From an uncultured Brevibacillus sp. (GTDB lineage Bacteria > Bacillota > Bacilli > Brevibacillales > Brevibacillaceae), in NCBI RefSeq assembly GCF_947502445.1, contig NZ_CANMZW010000006.1, forward strand, positions 124,001 through 188,000: a stretch of 64,000 nt of DNA, written 5' to 3'. The position numbers were made by a program, and so were the translations under genes. The notes below the pieces were generated by a model, which had not been told where the DNA came from, searched no databases, and was given only the letters and a program-made list of their open reading frames with translations. This document shows, piece by piece, positions 36,610 through 45,133 of the stretch (the first letter of the stretch is position 1; each line of letters begins with the position of its first letter).

Positions 36610-36957
36610 ATGAAAGAGATCAAAACGGAGCAAGAGTTTAATGAGGCGATTTTATCAACCAAGCCTGTCGTAGCCAAATTTTATGTAGATTGGTGTCCAG
36701 ACTGTCAGCAAGTGGAAACCTTCATGCCAGCTGTGGAAGAAGCGTACAAGGAAGAGATTGATATGATCGCAGTCAATCGGGACCATTTTGCGGATTTGGT
36801 AGAGAAGCTCGATGTGTTTGGCATCCCTAGCTTCATTGCTTTCCAAGAGGGGAAGGAACTGAGTCGCTTTGTAAGCAAACTCGGAAAAAGCCGGGAAGAG
36901 GTTGAGCAGTTTCTCAATCAAATCGTAGAGGCAAGCGGAAAATTGCAAAATAAATAA
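36610..36957 (+). CDS. Thioredoxin-like protein, YtpP type (second of a tandem pair)
   Basis: 115 residues from the ATG at 36610 with GGGGAGG nine bases ahead. It has the same WCPDC active site and is nearly identical to its upstream twin. The stretch 36760-36920 matches 36390-36550 almost base for base, so the duplication is recent or kept alike by gene conversion. Differences gather at the active-site flank (QQVET versus QRIDP) and at the longer C-terminus (EASGKLQNK). Confidence 0.92.
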   Translation: MKEIKTEQEFNEAILSTKPVVAKFYVDWCPDCQQVETFMPAVEEAYKEEIDMIAVNRDHFADLVEKLDVFGIPSFIAFQEGKELSRFVSKLGKSREEVEQFLNQIVEASGKLQNK

Positions 36958-36978
36958 TCATTCACTTGCATGACCTCT

Positions 36979-37014
36979 GTAGCATCCCAAGCATATTCCT
37001 GCTTCGGATGCTAC
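36979..37014 (+). other. Long hairpin inside the sulfur operon
   Basis: GTAGCATCC (36979-36987) pairs perfectly with GGATGCTAC (37006-37014), and inside it AAGCA pairs with TGCTT across one C-C mismatch. The sequence after it (TTATCT) is too poor in T for a strong terminator. It may be an mRNA stability or processing element, or a weak attenuator before the desulfhydrase gene. Confidence 0.5.
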
Positions 37015-37100
37015 TTATCTAAGTGGCTGATGAATCCATTTCGAGGAGCATTCATTCCTTATGAAATGGCGGGAAGAAAGAGAACAGGGAGGTTTTGCCC

Positions 37101-38069
37101 ATGACCATCATGCACGAGGTGCAAATGAAGAGTCCTTTGCACCATCTGCCAAGGCTTAGCGCCATACTAGATAGAGAGATTTGGATCAAACGTGATGACG
37201 CAAACGGCGATCTTTTAACAGCAGGAAACAAAAAGCGAAAGCTGCAATATCTGCTGGCGGATGCGATTCAAAAAGGAGCAGATACGGTAATAACGACAGG
37301 TGGCCCCAATTCTAATCACGCCCGGGCGACGGCAGCTATGGCCATACAGCGAGGCTTGAAGCCTGTCCTTGTATTAGGTGGCTATAAACCGGAGAGCAAA
37401 AGAGGAAATCATCTTTTGAACCATTTCATGGGAATCGATGTTGTTTTTTCCGGAGCGAGTACGCATGAAGAGATGGAGCAGGCATTGAACGAGCATGCTG
37501 AAAAAGTAAAGGAAGAAGGATTGCGACCTTATGTCATCGGAATCGGAGGATCAAACGGTTTAGGTTCATTAGGCTTCGTAGACGCCTACTTTGAGTTGAA
37601 AGAGCAAGCGGCAGAAAAGAAAGTTCAGTTCGACTGGCTGTTTGTTTCGGCAGGCTCAGGAGGAACGATCGCTGGGCTGACTTATGGATGCTGCCAGAAC
37701 AAAGACTCCACCCGGATTGTAGGAGTATCGCCCTGGTTGAAAACGGCTGAAATCAAAGTCAAAATGGAAGCTTGTTTACAAGAAGTAGCTTCATTGAAAG
37801 GAGATTGTCAAAATCTAAGTCTTAATGGCCTCCCCGTGTACATACATGACGAATACGTCGGAGCAGGTTACGGATGTCCTACCGATGGCGGAATGGAAGC
37901 CCTTCATTTGCTGGCTAGCAAAGAAGCCATTTTGTTGGATCACGTCTATACAGCAAAAGCGATGGCGGGCTGTATTGATTACATCCGCAAAGGAAAAGTA
38001 CGACCTGGTGAGAAGGTATTGTTCTGGCATACGGGCGGAACACCAGGACTCTTTGCGGTCAGTGGCTGA
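37101..38069 (+). CDS. PLP-dependent D-cysteine desulfhydrase-like enzyme
   Basis: 322 residues from the ATG at 37101, eight bases after GGGAGG. The PLP lysine is in AGNKKRKLQYL near residue 50 (GGNKxRKL in the family), the phosphate or carboxylate contacts in GGPNSNHARATAA and SAGSGGTIAGL, and the C-terminus has the family tail FWHTGGTPGLF. Close families are D-cysteine desulfhydrase and ACC deaminase. Beside thiol-reducing and cystine-import genes, D-cysteine desulfhydration to pyruvate, H2S and ammonia is the best guess. Confidence 0.88.
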   Translation: MTIMHEVQMKSPLHHLPRLSAILDREIWIKRDDANGDLLTAGNKKRKLQYLLADAIQKGADTVITTGGPNSNHARATAAMAIQRGLKPVLVLGGYKPESKRGNHLLNHFMGIDVVFSGASTHEEMEQALNEHAEKVKEEGLRPYVIGIGGSNGLGSLGFVDAYFELKEQAAEKKVQFDWLFVSAGSGGTIAGLTYGCCQNKDSTRIVGVSPWLKTAEIKVKMEACLQEVASLKGDCQNLSLNGLPVYIHDEYVGAGYGCPTDGGMEALHLLASKEAILLDHVYTAKAMAGCIDYIRKGKVRPGEKVLFWHTGGTPGLFAVSG

Positions 38070-38156
38070 ACAAAGAGGTATTGAATCGATCTCAAATATT
38101 CCAAAGTACCAACTTAAAGCAAAAGCAAAAAAGCGGGGATTAGTGTTGGGTCATTA

Positions 38157-38528
38157 AACTTACCAGTTTCAATAATTGAATCAGGAAGCGGCATATTTCC
38201 AGCAAAAGCGAAGGTGCTTGGTCTCTCGGCACTTTTCATAACGGTTCCGTTTGCTTACGAATTAGTCAAGTGGGTCGGAGCTGCCTACCTGCTCTGGCTT
38301 GCTTGGAATGCGGTCAAACCGGGTGCTGCTTTAGGTCTAACACAAATAGCCGTCAGCTTTACGGTTAATCTGCTTATTGTTCTTGTTGCAAGCAGAGTTG
38401 CTGTGTGGTTTGGTACACGCCCAACATGGCTACGGGTGCAGCGATGGCTAATGGCTAGTGTCTTGAAGGTCTTGCTGCGAGACTTGCTTTTGATCGCAGA
38501 TAGTGATATGTGTACTATTTTTGAATGA
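38157..38528 (+). pseudogene. LysE-family exporter with an internal deletion
   Basis: The frame joins an N-terminal LysE piece (LGLSALFITVPFAYELVKWV then GAAYLLWLAWNAVKPG) directly to the C-terminal part (LTQIAVSFTVNLLIVLVASR then VAVWFGTRPTWLRVQRWLMA). About half of the usual 205 residues, including the middle helices, is missing, and the true N-terminus is replaced by unrelated sequence. The remaining 104-residue frame from GTG 38214 could be translated but not make a normal exporter. Confidence 0.75.
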
Positions 38529-38552
38529 ACATGATTCAATACGAAACATAAA

Positions 38553-38592
38553 GCGAGGCTGCCAGTAGTATAAATCGGTAGCCTCGTTTATT
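38553..38592 (+). terminator. Terminator at the right end of the sulfur island
   Basis: CGAGGCTGCC and GGTAGCCTCG around AGTAGTATAAATC, then TTTATTC. It resembles the stem at 28227. Confidence 0.75.
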
Positions 38593-38631
38593 CTTGTAGG
38601 CTGGCGCGTTTTGCCAAAGGATGGGCTTGGA

Positions 38632-38985
38632 TTACGAGGTGAAGCTGTCTAGTTCGGTTATGGTACCGGAATGGAATAGACTTTTTCGAACACCCTGATC
38701 ATCATAGGTATAATGGGTATAGACCAGCATTCTATTAAAATCCGCAATCTGGCTGACCGTGTAAACTTCTTCCAACCAATATATAAAGTAAACGCAGGGA
38801 GCTATCTCCACGTAATTGAATGTATAGTAGCCGTTGAATCCTGTATGCGGTCCTGCAATCCCTTGATCATGCCGATGCGTAGGGTCAAAGAAATGAATGA
38901 TAAACACATTGCCATCTTCATAATCATATCGATAGGTCTTACCAGCGTATACAGGGACAGGGGAATACTCCTCCTTATGTGAGCA
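38632..38985 (-). pseudogene. MoaF-like protein without a usable start
   Basis: The minus-strand frame is open from 38985 to a stop at 38632. The C-terminal part reads EIAPCVYFIYWLEE, TVSQIADFNRMLVYTHYTYD and LFHSGTITELD, which fits the C-terminal domain of MoaF-type lipocalin-like proteins. No ATG, GTG or TTG with a ribosome binding site lies at the upstream end; the AAGGAGGAG there is inside the frame. A GTG at 38907 would cut into the domain. I read it as 5'-truncated. Confidence 0.5.
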
Positions 38986-39108
38986 TTATATGTAAAGTAT
39001 AGGTGTATGCTCTGAGTGGAAGGCCCAATTAAGTAAAGGCAGTGGGAGTCTAGGACTATATTTTCACGTCCGAAACTTCTACTGCCTTTTCATTTTGCGA
39101 TTTGTCTA

Positions 39109-39999
39109 TTATTCTTCTTTCAATACGGTCCAATGCTCATAAGAATGAATCGCTATTCCCTTAAAGGATGGGTGAACAGACATCAAGTCCGAAAGCCGGG
39201 ACAGCATGAGGTTCATATACGTTTTGCCTTCTTCGTAAAAAGAAATATGATTGCCTTCGTGACTTTCTTTTGTTTCTACAGCGAGCAGTATGCTTTTACC
39301 CAGCTCATCAGCCCAGCCCATTTCTTCCGTAACTAAAGCAGTGATGCTGTTCGGTCCCTCGACTCGATCGCGATAAGACATGATGGTAACATGATCGTGC
39401 TTGGAGATTAGCCATTTGCTAAAGGCGGTGGCAGCTTCAGCCGCATCAGGCATATACACCTTGTCCAGCCAGAATGGAATGTCGCAGCCGATCTCCAGAT
39501 TTGGGTCCTTTTGAACATATGTTGTATAGGCTTCTACATTTTCCTTCCACTGCCTGACGACGGATGCTTGATCTGTCTTCCACTGCGGCAGTAAATAGGG
39601 CTCGATGTCGAGATGAATTCCGTTAATTTTTTCTTCTTCATCAACTACTAGGTTGTAGGCAAGAACCCAGTCAACCAGTGCCAAGATTTTCGCGCGATTT
39701 GCTTCCAATCCCCACTCCGGACTTCCCTTAAGCGCGTGCACGGTTATGCCCGCCTCATTCGCTTTTCGAATAAACGCGCGATAGTACTCGGGCTTTTTTG
39801 TGAGGTCCATTTGCAAGTATAGGAGGTTTACTCCTTGTTCCTTGCTAAACGAAATAATCTGATCAGGCTCGGAAGCAATCAAGCTCGTATGCCAGATCCA
39901 GGTTGCTTTTATTTGCTTTTTTTCTGTGGAAAAGCCAGTCATGAATACGAATAATGTAACGAGAGCCAAGAGCGAAAAGGAACGGGATTTATACTGCAC
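39109..39999 (-). CDS. Secreted TIM-barrel protein, possible glycoside-hydrolase-like
   Basis: 296 residues with a signal peptide (MQYKSRSFSLLALVTLFVFM, cleavage after about residue 25). The mature part has repeating beta/alpha units with acidic ends (GIHLDIEPYLLPQW, HVTIMSYRDRVEGPNS, ILLAVETKESHEG), as in extracellular TIM-barrel proteins. The DIEPY segment recalls the catalytic strand of family 18-like folds (DxDxE region) but is not canonical. Substrate unknown. It is alone; a GGCAGTAG/CTACTGCC-like stem at 39040-39095 may terminate it. Confidence 0.7.
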   Translation of the reverse strand: MQYKSRSFSLLALVTLFVFMTGFSTEKKQIKATWIWHTSLIASEPDQIISFSKEQGVNLLYLQMDLTKKPEYYRAFIRKANEAGITVHALKGSPEWGLEANRAKILALVDWVLAYNLVVDEEEKINGIHLDIEPYLLPQWKTDQASVVRQWKENVEAYTTYVQKDPNLEIGCDIPFWLDKVYMPDAAEAATAFSKWLISKHDHVTIMSYRDRVEGPNSITALVTEEMGWADELGKSILLAVETKESHEGNHISFYEEGKTYMNLMLSRLSDLMSVHPSFKGIAIHSYEHWTVLKEE

Positions 40000-40181
40000 T
40001 TACGTTTCCCCCAAGATGTCGAGTAATCGTGAAGTCCTCGTATAGGACGAGGTAGCATTCACTTTATTCATATCGGTCAAACATGATTCTTTTATAAGCA
40101 TTTGCTGTCATATGATCGTAAAATAGGGAGAGCGATTTAGTGTGGTGAAGTAGTTGACATTTCCATTGTGGAGGCGATTCT

Positions 40182-40747
40182 ATGCTCACGTTCAAAAGAT
40201 ATAACCAATGCACGCTAGATGAGGCGGTACAAGCGTACAACCGCGGTTTTGAAGGATACTTCTTTGATCAATCCAAAACGGCTGACACACTTTCGCTGAA
40301 AATGGGGAAAGAAGAGCTGTCTCCCCTCCATTCAGTCATTTCCTTTATGAACGATGAGCCTGCAGGGATCGTATTAAACGGGATTTGGCAGCGTAATGGC
40401 AAAAAGGTGGCCTGGAATGGAGGAACTGGAGTAGCAAAGAAGCGCTCCTCGACATCGATCGCGAAGAGCGCGTCATTGGATATGCCCTGTATCGACGGCT
40501 TTATGATGAAAACCAAGCTTTGTCGACGATCCTGCTTTTTCAGTGTGTGGCCGACCCACAGCGTCAGGAGCATGCCGAAATCGTCCGCTATGCACTGGCC
40601 CATGCTTTTGCGCCGCTGGATCAGGAATGCCAACGTTTGAATGTTAATTTGCCAGCAGGCAACCGAGCAGTTGCTACGGCATTGCAAGATGCAGGCTTTA
40701 CCCGGATGGCAGAGCAGGTATTTATGACAAAAGTGTTCAGGCAGTAA
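40182..40747 (+). pseudogene. GNAT family acetyltransferase with internal deletion and frameshift
   Basis: The first half (MLTFKRYNQCTLDEAVQAYN to AWNGGTGVA, ending near 40436) stops exactly where the acetyl-CoA loop (V-A-x-x-x-R-G-x-G) should begin. The frame then shifts, and in the next frame KEALLDIDREERVIGYALYR continues through FQCVADPQRQEHAEIV to FTRMAEQVFMTKVFRQ, ending at 40747. The acetyl-CoA site and roughly 80 residues are missing. The ribosome binding site (GGAGG) is intact. This is a recent pseudogene of a two-domain GNAT protein. Confidence 0.82.
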
Positions 40748-42017
40748 GGTTTGTTCCCACTTTTTCGATTGCATGACAAGGAAACGTAATCGTAAACTGG
40801 GTCCCGATCAACGGCTCACTTTTTACCTGAACGGTGCCGCCCATTGAATGGATGACATGATAGGAATAGGTGAGACCTAGACCTGTCCCGCTTGTTTTGG
40901 TCGAGAAATAAATAGATCCAAGGCGCTGGATTTGCCCCGCATCCATGCCAATTCCATTATCAGTGATCATGAGAAGAGCGTTTTCTTTTTCAATCAGGAT
41001 CGATAGTATGACACGTCCATTCTGTACTTCCGCGCAAGCCTCGATCGAGTTTTTGACAAAGTTGACCAGCACCTGCTTGATCTCGTCAGGATTGGCGATG
41101 ATTGTCACAGGCGTATCGTATATTTGTATATCCAGCTCCACATTATGCATGTTGGCAAAAGGAAGCATGACCTCTTGAATGACATGGAGCTGTTCGGATA
41201 CATTGATCGGCTCAGAGCGCTCCTGTAGAGGCTTGGAGATGGAAAGGTACTCCGTTAATATGGATTCTGTTCGCTTGATTTCATCGAGGCTGATCTTGAT
41301 GTACTGTTCGGTTTTGGCACGTTCATTAGGACTCTCCTGCATTAAACGCAAGAAGCCCTTTACCGCAGTCAACGGGTTGCGAACTTCATGTGCGAGTGAG
41401 GCAGCGACATGGCTCATGGCTTGGATTTTTTCATTTTGAGCGTGGGCAATGAACAGCTCCTTGTCTGCAATGGCCTTGCCAAATAAAGTCATCAGGAGCC
41501 AAATGCCTATCGAGTTTTGGGCAGGAATGACAAACACATGATAAGCCAGATGCTTTTTCACATAGTCAGGAAAAAAGATAAAGGTCAGGCCGAGCGCCAC
41601 AGCTGAAAAAACGATTCCAGCTATGAAAGTAAAAAAAGTTTTCTTATGAGTCTTGTGGTATAGCTTGTAAATCACGACGGAGAGTAGAAAGCTGCACACG
41701 AGCATGAGAAGGGCGACTCCCGTTCCTTCCCCACCCAAATAACACCGATAGATGATAAACTCGATGAACAGAATCAGAGCTGTCTTTATGCCGCCATAGA
41801 CAAGTCCAAAAAACATAATGACATATCGAATATCAAAAATGATGCCGTCGACAACACTGGAAGCAAACGTCATGGCAAGAATAAGGCTGATCGAGCTGGT
41901 TATGAGAATAAAGGCTTTGCTGTAATTTTGGAGCTTGTCTCGGTAATATATGTTGTACAAAACAAACGGAGTAAGAGCAAAGAAGAGCTGTAGAATCACT
42001 TCTTTTAGTAGGCTCAT
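40737..42017 (-). CDS. Membrane sensor histidine kinase, 5TM-LYT/KinB-like
   Basis: 426 residues from the ATG at 42017. Five to six N-terminal membrane helices (about 5-190) with hardly any loops resemble the 5TMR-LYT sensor and KinB. The kinase core has the H box AASLAHEVRNPLTAVKGFL, N box VNFVKNSIEA, G boxes DNGIGMD and GTGLGLTYSYHV. No response regulator is beside it, as is usual for kinases feeding the sporulation phosphorelay; that role is inference. Its 3' end overlaps the GNAT pseudogene by 11 bases. Confidence 0.9.
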   Translation of the reverse strand: MSLLKEVILQLFFALTPFVLYNIYYRDKLQNYSKAFILITSSISLILAMTFASSVVDGIIFDIRYVIMFFGLVYGGIKTALILFIEFIIYRCYLGGEGTGVALLMLVCSFLLSVVIYKLYHKTHKKTFFTFIAGIVFSAVALGLTFIFFPDYVKKHLAYHVFVIPAQNSIGIWLLMTLFGKAIADKELFIAHAQNEKIQAMSHVAASLAHEVRNPLTAVKGFLRLMQESPNERAKTEQYIKISLDEIKRTESILTEYLSISKPLQERSEPINVSEQLHVIQEVMLPFANMHNVELDIQIYDTPVTIIANPDEIKQVLVNFVKNSIEACAEVQNGRVILSILIEKENALLMITDNGIGMDAGQIQRLGSIYFSTKTSGTGLGLTYSYHVIHSMGGTVQVKSEPLIGTQFTITFPCHAIEKVGTNLTA

Positions 42018-42163
42018 TGGACATCCCCATACCAGACTGTTTAGGTTATGTATCGTTTCGAAATATTTCGACAAGACACAACATAAATCCTCTAATTCTT
42101 TCGTCACACTTCTTTTTCGAAAACTTGGCCACGTCAATCCTCAATCTTAATCAAAACACCCAG

Positions 42164-42193
42164 TTGACAGATGGGTAATGCAAGGATTATAGT
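42164..42193 (+). promoter_or_regulatory. Sigma-A promoter of the S-box operon
   Basis: TTGACA (42164-42169), 18 bases, TATAGT (42188-42193). Expected start near 42200, about 34 bases before the riboswitch. Confidence 0.75.
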
Positions 42194-42208
42194 CTGTATA
42201 TACTAATA

Positions 42209-42220
42209 CAAAACGTTTTG
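42209..42220. promoter_or_regulatory. 12-bp palindrome between promoter and riboswitch
   Basis: CAAAACGTTTTG is perfectly self-complementary and lies about ten bases after the expected start site. The central ACGT with flanking A and T tracts resembles LacI-family operators, which often control ribose-type transporters. No regulator gene is adjacent. Confidence 0.4.
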
Positions 42221-42233
42221 AATACAATAACAA

Positions 42234-42360
42234 CTCTTATCCAGAGAAGGCTGAGGGAATGGCCCTATGAAGCCCGGCAACCTAGCGTGTGAGACGTTTC
42301 TTACCTCTTGCAAGCCAAGGTGCTAACTCCAACAGGTAGATGCTACCTGACAGATAAGAG
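42234..42360 (+). ncRNA. S-box (SAM-I) riboswitch
   Basis: P1 is CTCTTATC (42234-42241) with GATAAGAG (42353-42360). The conserved core is present: AGAGAAGGCTGAGGGA, GGCCCTATGAAGCCCGGCAACC positions 42261-42282, and the P4 element around AAGGTGCTAACTCC. AAGAGGC (42356-42362) can instead pair with GCCTCTT (42382-42388) of the terminator. So SAM binding should free the terminator and switch the transporter operon off. Confidence 0.96.
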
Positions 42361-42380
42361 GCGGGAATCTTGTCGATTGA

Positions 42381-42412
42381 AGCCTCTTTCATCTGTTGAA
42401 AGAGGCTTTTTT
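42381..42412 (+). terminator. SAM-controlled terminator of the riboswitch
   Basis: AGCCTCTTTC and GAAAGAGGCT around a seven-base loop, then TTTTTT. Its 5' arm is the partner of the antiterminator segment 42356-42362. Confidence 0.95.
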
Positions 42413-42474
42413 GGTTGCTTTCGCACATAGCTTTAGGCGGAAAAAAGGAGACAGAAAAAAGGGGGATCATGGAG

Positions 42475-43476
42475 ATGAAAAAGAAACTCGGATTGGTATG
42501 CTCAGTAGTATTGGCACTGTCGGTGGTGCTGACAGCATGCGGTAGTGACGGCGCAGGCGGAGCGGGTGGAGACAATGCGAAAAAGATCGCACTCATCATG
42601 CGCCAAAACGTAGGGACGTTCTCTGCACAGTACATCAATGGCGTAAAAACAGAGGTAGAGAAAAACGGCGGACAATTGACTGTATTCAACGCGGATACAG
42701 ACCTGTCGAAAATGGCTTCCAATCTGGATGCAGCGGTAAACCAGCATTTTGATGGAATTTTGATCGACCACGGTACAGCAGAAGCGTTGCAGCAAGGTAC
42801 GCAAAAAGCAATCGACAAGAAAATTCCGGTTGTCCTCTTCGACACCGATATTAAATTGCCAGGTGTGCCAGTAGTAGAGCAGGATGATAACAAGCTGGCG
42901 GAGCTGAGCCTTGAGCAGCTGGCAGCGGACAATAACGGCAAAGGTAATATCGTAAAAATTTGGGTAGCCGGCTTTGCCCCAATGGAAAAACGCCAAGTCA
43001 CCTATGATGCTTTCCTCAAAAAGTACCCGGATTTCAAGGAAATTGCTGCATTCGGTTCCGCAACCAACAATACAGCTTTGGACACGCAAACACAGATGGA
43101 AGCCATCTTGAAAAAGTACCCGAACAAGGGCGATATCACAGCCGTATGGGCAGCGTGGGATGAATTTGCCAAAGGTGCTACACGTGCCATTCAACAGGCA
43201 GGCCGCAATGAAATCAAGGTATATGCAATCGACTTGAGCGATGAGGATTTGCAACTGATCCAGGAGGCAAATTCTCCATGGGCAGCGACGGCAGCGGTTG
43301 ACCCATCGAATATCGGACGCATCCATGCGCAAACGGTTTTTCAAAAGATCAAGGGTGAGCAAGTGCCTGACAGCGTCAAGCTGAATCCAGTACTGGTGAA
43401 GCAATCTGACTTGCCAAAGGATAAAAAAGTAACGATGGGCGACCTGTCCCAATACGTAAGCGAGTGGGGCAAGTAA
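42475..43476 (+). CDS. Substrate-binding lipoprotein of a ribose-type ABC transporter
   Basis: 333 residues from the ATG at 42475, nine bases after GGGGG; the ATG at 42469 is too close to it. Signal MKKKLGLVCSVVLALSVV with lipobox LTACG, then a Gly-rich linker and the periplasmic-binding-protein type 1 fold of RbsB (KIALIMRQNVGTFSAQYINGV). It lies behind a SAM riboswitch, so the ligand should relate to methionine. Methylthioribose is the natural candidate for a sugar-type importer; no biochemical evidence is visible here. Confidence 0.92.
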   Translation: MKKKLGLVCSVVLALSVVLTACGSDGAGGAGGDNAKKIALIMRQNVGTFSAQYINGVKTEVEKNGGQLTVFNADTDLSKMASNLDAAVNQHFDGILIDHGTAEALQQGTQKAIDKKIPVVLFDTDIKLPGVPVVEQDDNKLAELSLEQLAADNNGKGNIVKIWVAGFAPMEKRQVTYDAFLKKYPDFKEIAAFGSATNNTALDTQTQMEAILKKYPNKGDITAVWAAWDEFAKGATRAIQQAGRNEIKVYAIDLSDEDLQLIQEANSPWAATAAVDPSNIGRIHAQTVFQKIKGEQVPDSVKLNPVLVKQSDLPKDKKVTMGDLSQYVSEWGK

Positions 43477-43544
43477 AAATAGTTACGTTGCGACAGCGAG
43501 TGAAAGCAGCCTTGCTCGCATCTGGCATTACCACGATAAAACGA

Positions 43545-43598
43545 TCCTCTAAAACGCGGTCGCTCCCGGGTGAGTTGACCGCGATAGAGGTTTTTTTA
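43545..43598 (+). terminator. Internal terminator between binding-protein and ATPase genes
   Basis: CCTCTAAAACGCGGTC and GACCGCGATAGAGG pair over about 13 bases and are followed by seven T. Partial read-through would give more binding protein than transporter. Part of it recurs at 46251. Confidence 0.8.
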
Positions 43599-43641
43599 TT
43601 CACGAAGAGCTAACTTTTTTTGAATCAGGGAGGTGCAGCGC

Positions 43642-45132
43642 ATGTCTACCTTACAAATGAAAGGCATTGTAAAGCAGTTTTCCGGCGTCCCGGCGCTTCG
43701 GTCGGTGGAGTTTGAAGTGAAGGCTGGCGAGGTTCACGCGCTGCTCGGAGCGAACGGGGCAGGGAAAAGCACGCTGATGAAAATTCTTACAGGCGCCTAT
43801 CAGGCGGATGGAGGGGCTATTTCCATCGACGGCAAAGAGGTAACGATACAATCTCCGCAAGACGCTAAAGCGCTGGGCATTCAGTGCGTCTATCAGGAGG
43901 TCGATACCGCACTTGTTCCCTATTTAAGCGTAGCTGAAAATATTTTGCTGGATCAGCTGGTATCGTCGAAGAAAAAGGGGTTTCTCAACTGGCCGAGCTT
44001 GTACGCCGAATCGGAAAAGATTTTGCGGGGCTTCGGGTTTTCTATCCCCGTGAAAATGCTGGTAGAGCAATGTACGCTGTCAGAAAAGCAGTTGATTCTG
44101 ATTGCGCGCGCTACTGTGCAAAAGGCAAAATACGTTATTTTCGACGAGCCGACCGCTCCACTCAGCACAAAGGAAAGTGAGCGGCTGTTTCAAATCATCG
44201 CGCAGCTAAAAAGCACCGGAGTAGGGATTATCTACATTTCCCACCGTCTGCCGGAAGTTTTTGAGATCTGTGATCGGATCACGATTATGCGAGATGGTCA
44301 GGCCGTCATTACGACAGAGACAGCGGCGACGAGCATGGACGAAGTGATCTCGCACATGCTGGGCAAAAGCTTTTCCGAGGAGTTCCCAAAAGTGGAGGTG
44401 CCGATTGGAGAAACCGTTCTCGAGGCCCGGGCTGTGGCCGGTGGCAAGGTGCGCAGGGCCGATCTGCATGTACGCGAGGGCGAAATTGTTGGCGTGGTCG
44501 GACTTGTGGGGGCAGGGAAAACGGAGCTGGCTCGCTTGCTGTTCGGTGCAGACCAGAAGGATTCCGGAGAAATCAGACTAAAAGGACGACAAGTGCGCAT
44601 GACTTCCCCCAAGGATGCTGTCGATGCCGGGATCGTTCTCGTGCCGGAGGAAAGACGAAAGGAAGGCATTTTTGTTGAGGAATCGGTCAACAACAACTTG
44701 TCCGTAGCTACCTTGGCCAGCTTTTCTCCACTTGGCTTTATCTGCAAAGGAATAGAATCCAAGCAGTCACGAGATTTGGTACAGAAGCTTGGTGTGAAAA
44801 CGGCTGATATCGCGCAGCTGGTTGGTCATCTCAGCGGTGGTAACCAGCAAAAGGTCGCGATCGGGAAATGGCTGAACACGGATTCGCGTATTTTTATGTT
44901 CGACGAGCCGACCAAAGGGGTAGATATTGGCGCCAAAAGCGATATTTATCGTTTGATTGGGAAGCTGGCCGAGCAAAAAAAGGGGATTCTGTATTTTTCT
45001 TGCGAGTTTCAGGAAGTGATCGGGATTGCGGATCGTATTCTCGTCATGTTTGAAGGAAAAATCGTCAAAGAACTGAGTCGCGCTGAAGCGACCCAAGAGC
45101 TGATGATGTATTATGCAAGCGGAGGTGAGTAG
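43642..45132 (+). CDS. Ribose-type ABC transporter ATP-binding protein, double ATPase
   Basis: 496 residues from the ATG at 43642 behind GGGAGGTG. Two ABC domains as in RbsA and MglA. The first has GANGAGKST and an unusual signature CTLSEKQLILIARA with DEPTAPLS. The second has GLVGAGKTE and LSGGNQQKVAIGKWL with DEPTKGVD. Degenerate signature in the first half is normal for this family. It is followed one base later by the permease gene. Confidence 0.94.
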   Translation: MSTLQMKGIVKQFSGVPALRSVEFEVKAGEVHALLGANGAGKSTLMKILTGAYQADGGAISIDGKEVTIQSPQDAKALGIQCVYQEVDTALVPYLSVAENILLDQLVSSKKKGFLNWPSLYAESEKILRGFGFSIPVKMLVEQCTLSEKQLILIARATVQKAKYVIFDEPTAPLSTKESERLFQIIAQLKSTGVGIIYISHRLPEVFEICDRITIMRDGQAVITTETAATSMDEVISHMLGKSFSEEFPKVEVPIGETVLEARAVAGGKVRRADLHVREGEIVGVVGLVGAGKTELARLLFGADQKDSGEIRLKGRQVRMTSPKDAVDAGIVLVPEERRKEGIFVEESVNNNLSVATLASFSPLGFICKGIESKQSRDLVQKLGVKTADIAQLVGHLSGGNQQKVAIGKWLNTDSRIFMFDEPTKGVDIGAKSDIYRLIGKLAEQKKGILYFSCEFQEVIGIADRILVMFEGKIVKELSRAEATQELMMYYASGGE

Positions 45133-45133
45133 C

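Noticed and set aside
42502-43452. Long minus-strand reading frame (316 codons) opposite the S-box binding-protein gene
   Set aside because: The plus-strand lipoprotein has signal, fold motifs and a ribosome binding site. The reverse frame has many Cys, His and Arg residues and no family features, so it is a codon-bias shadow.
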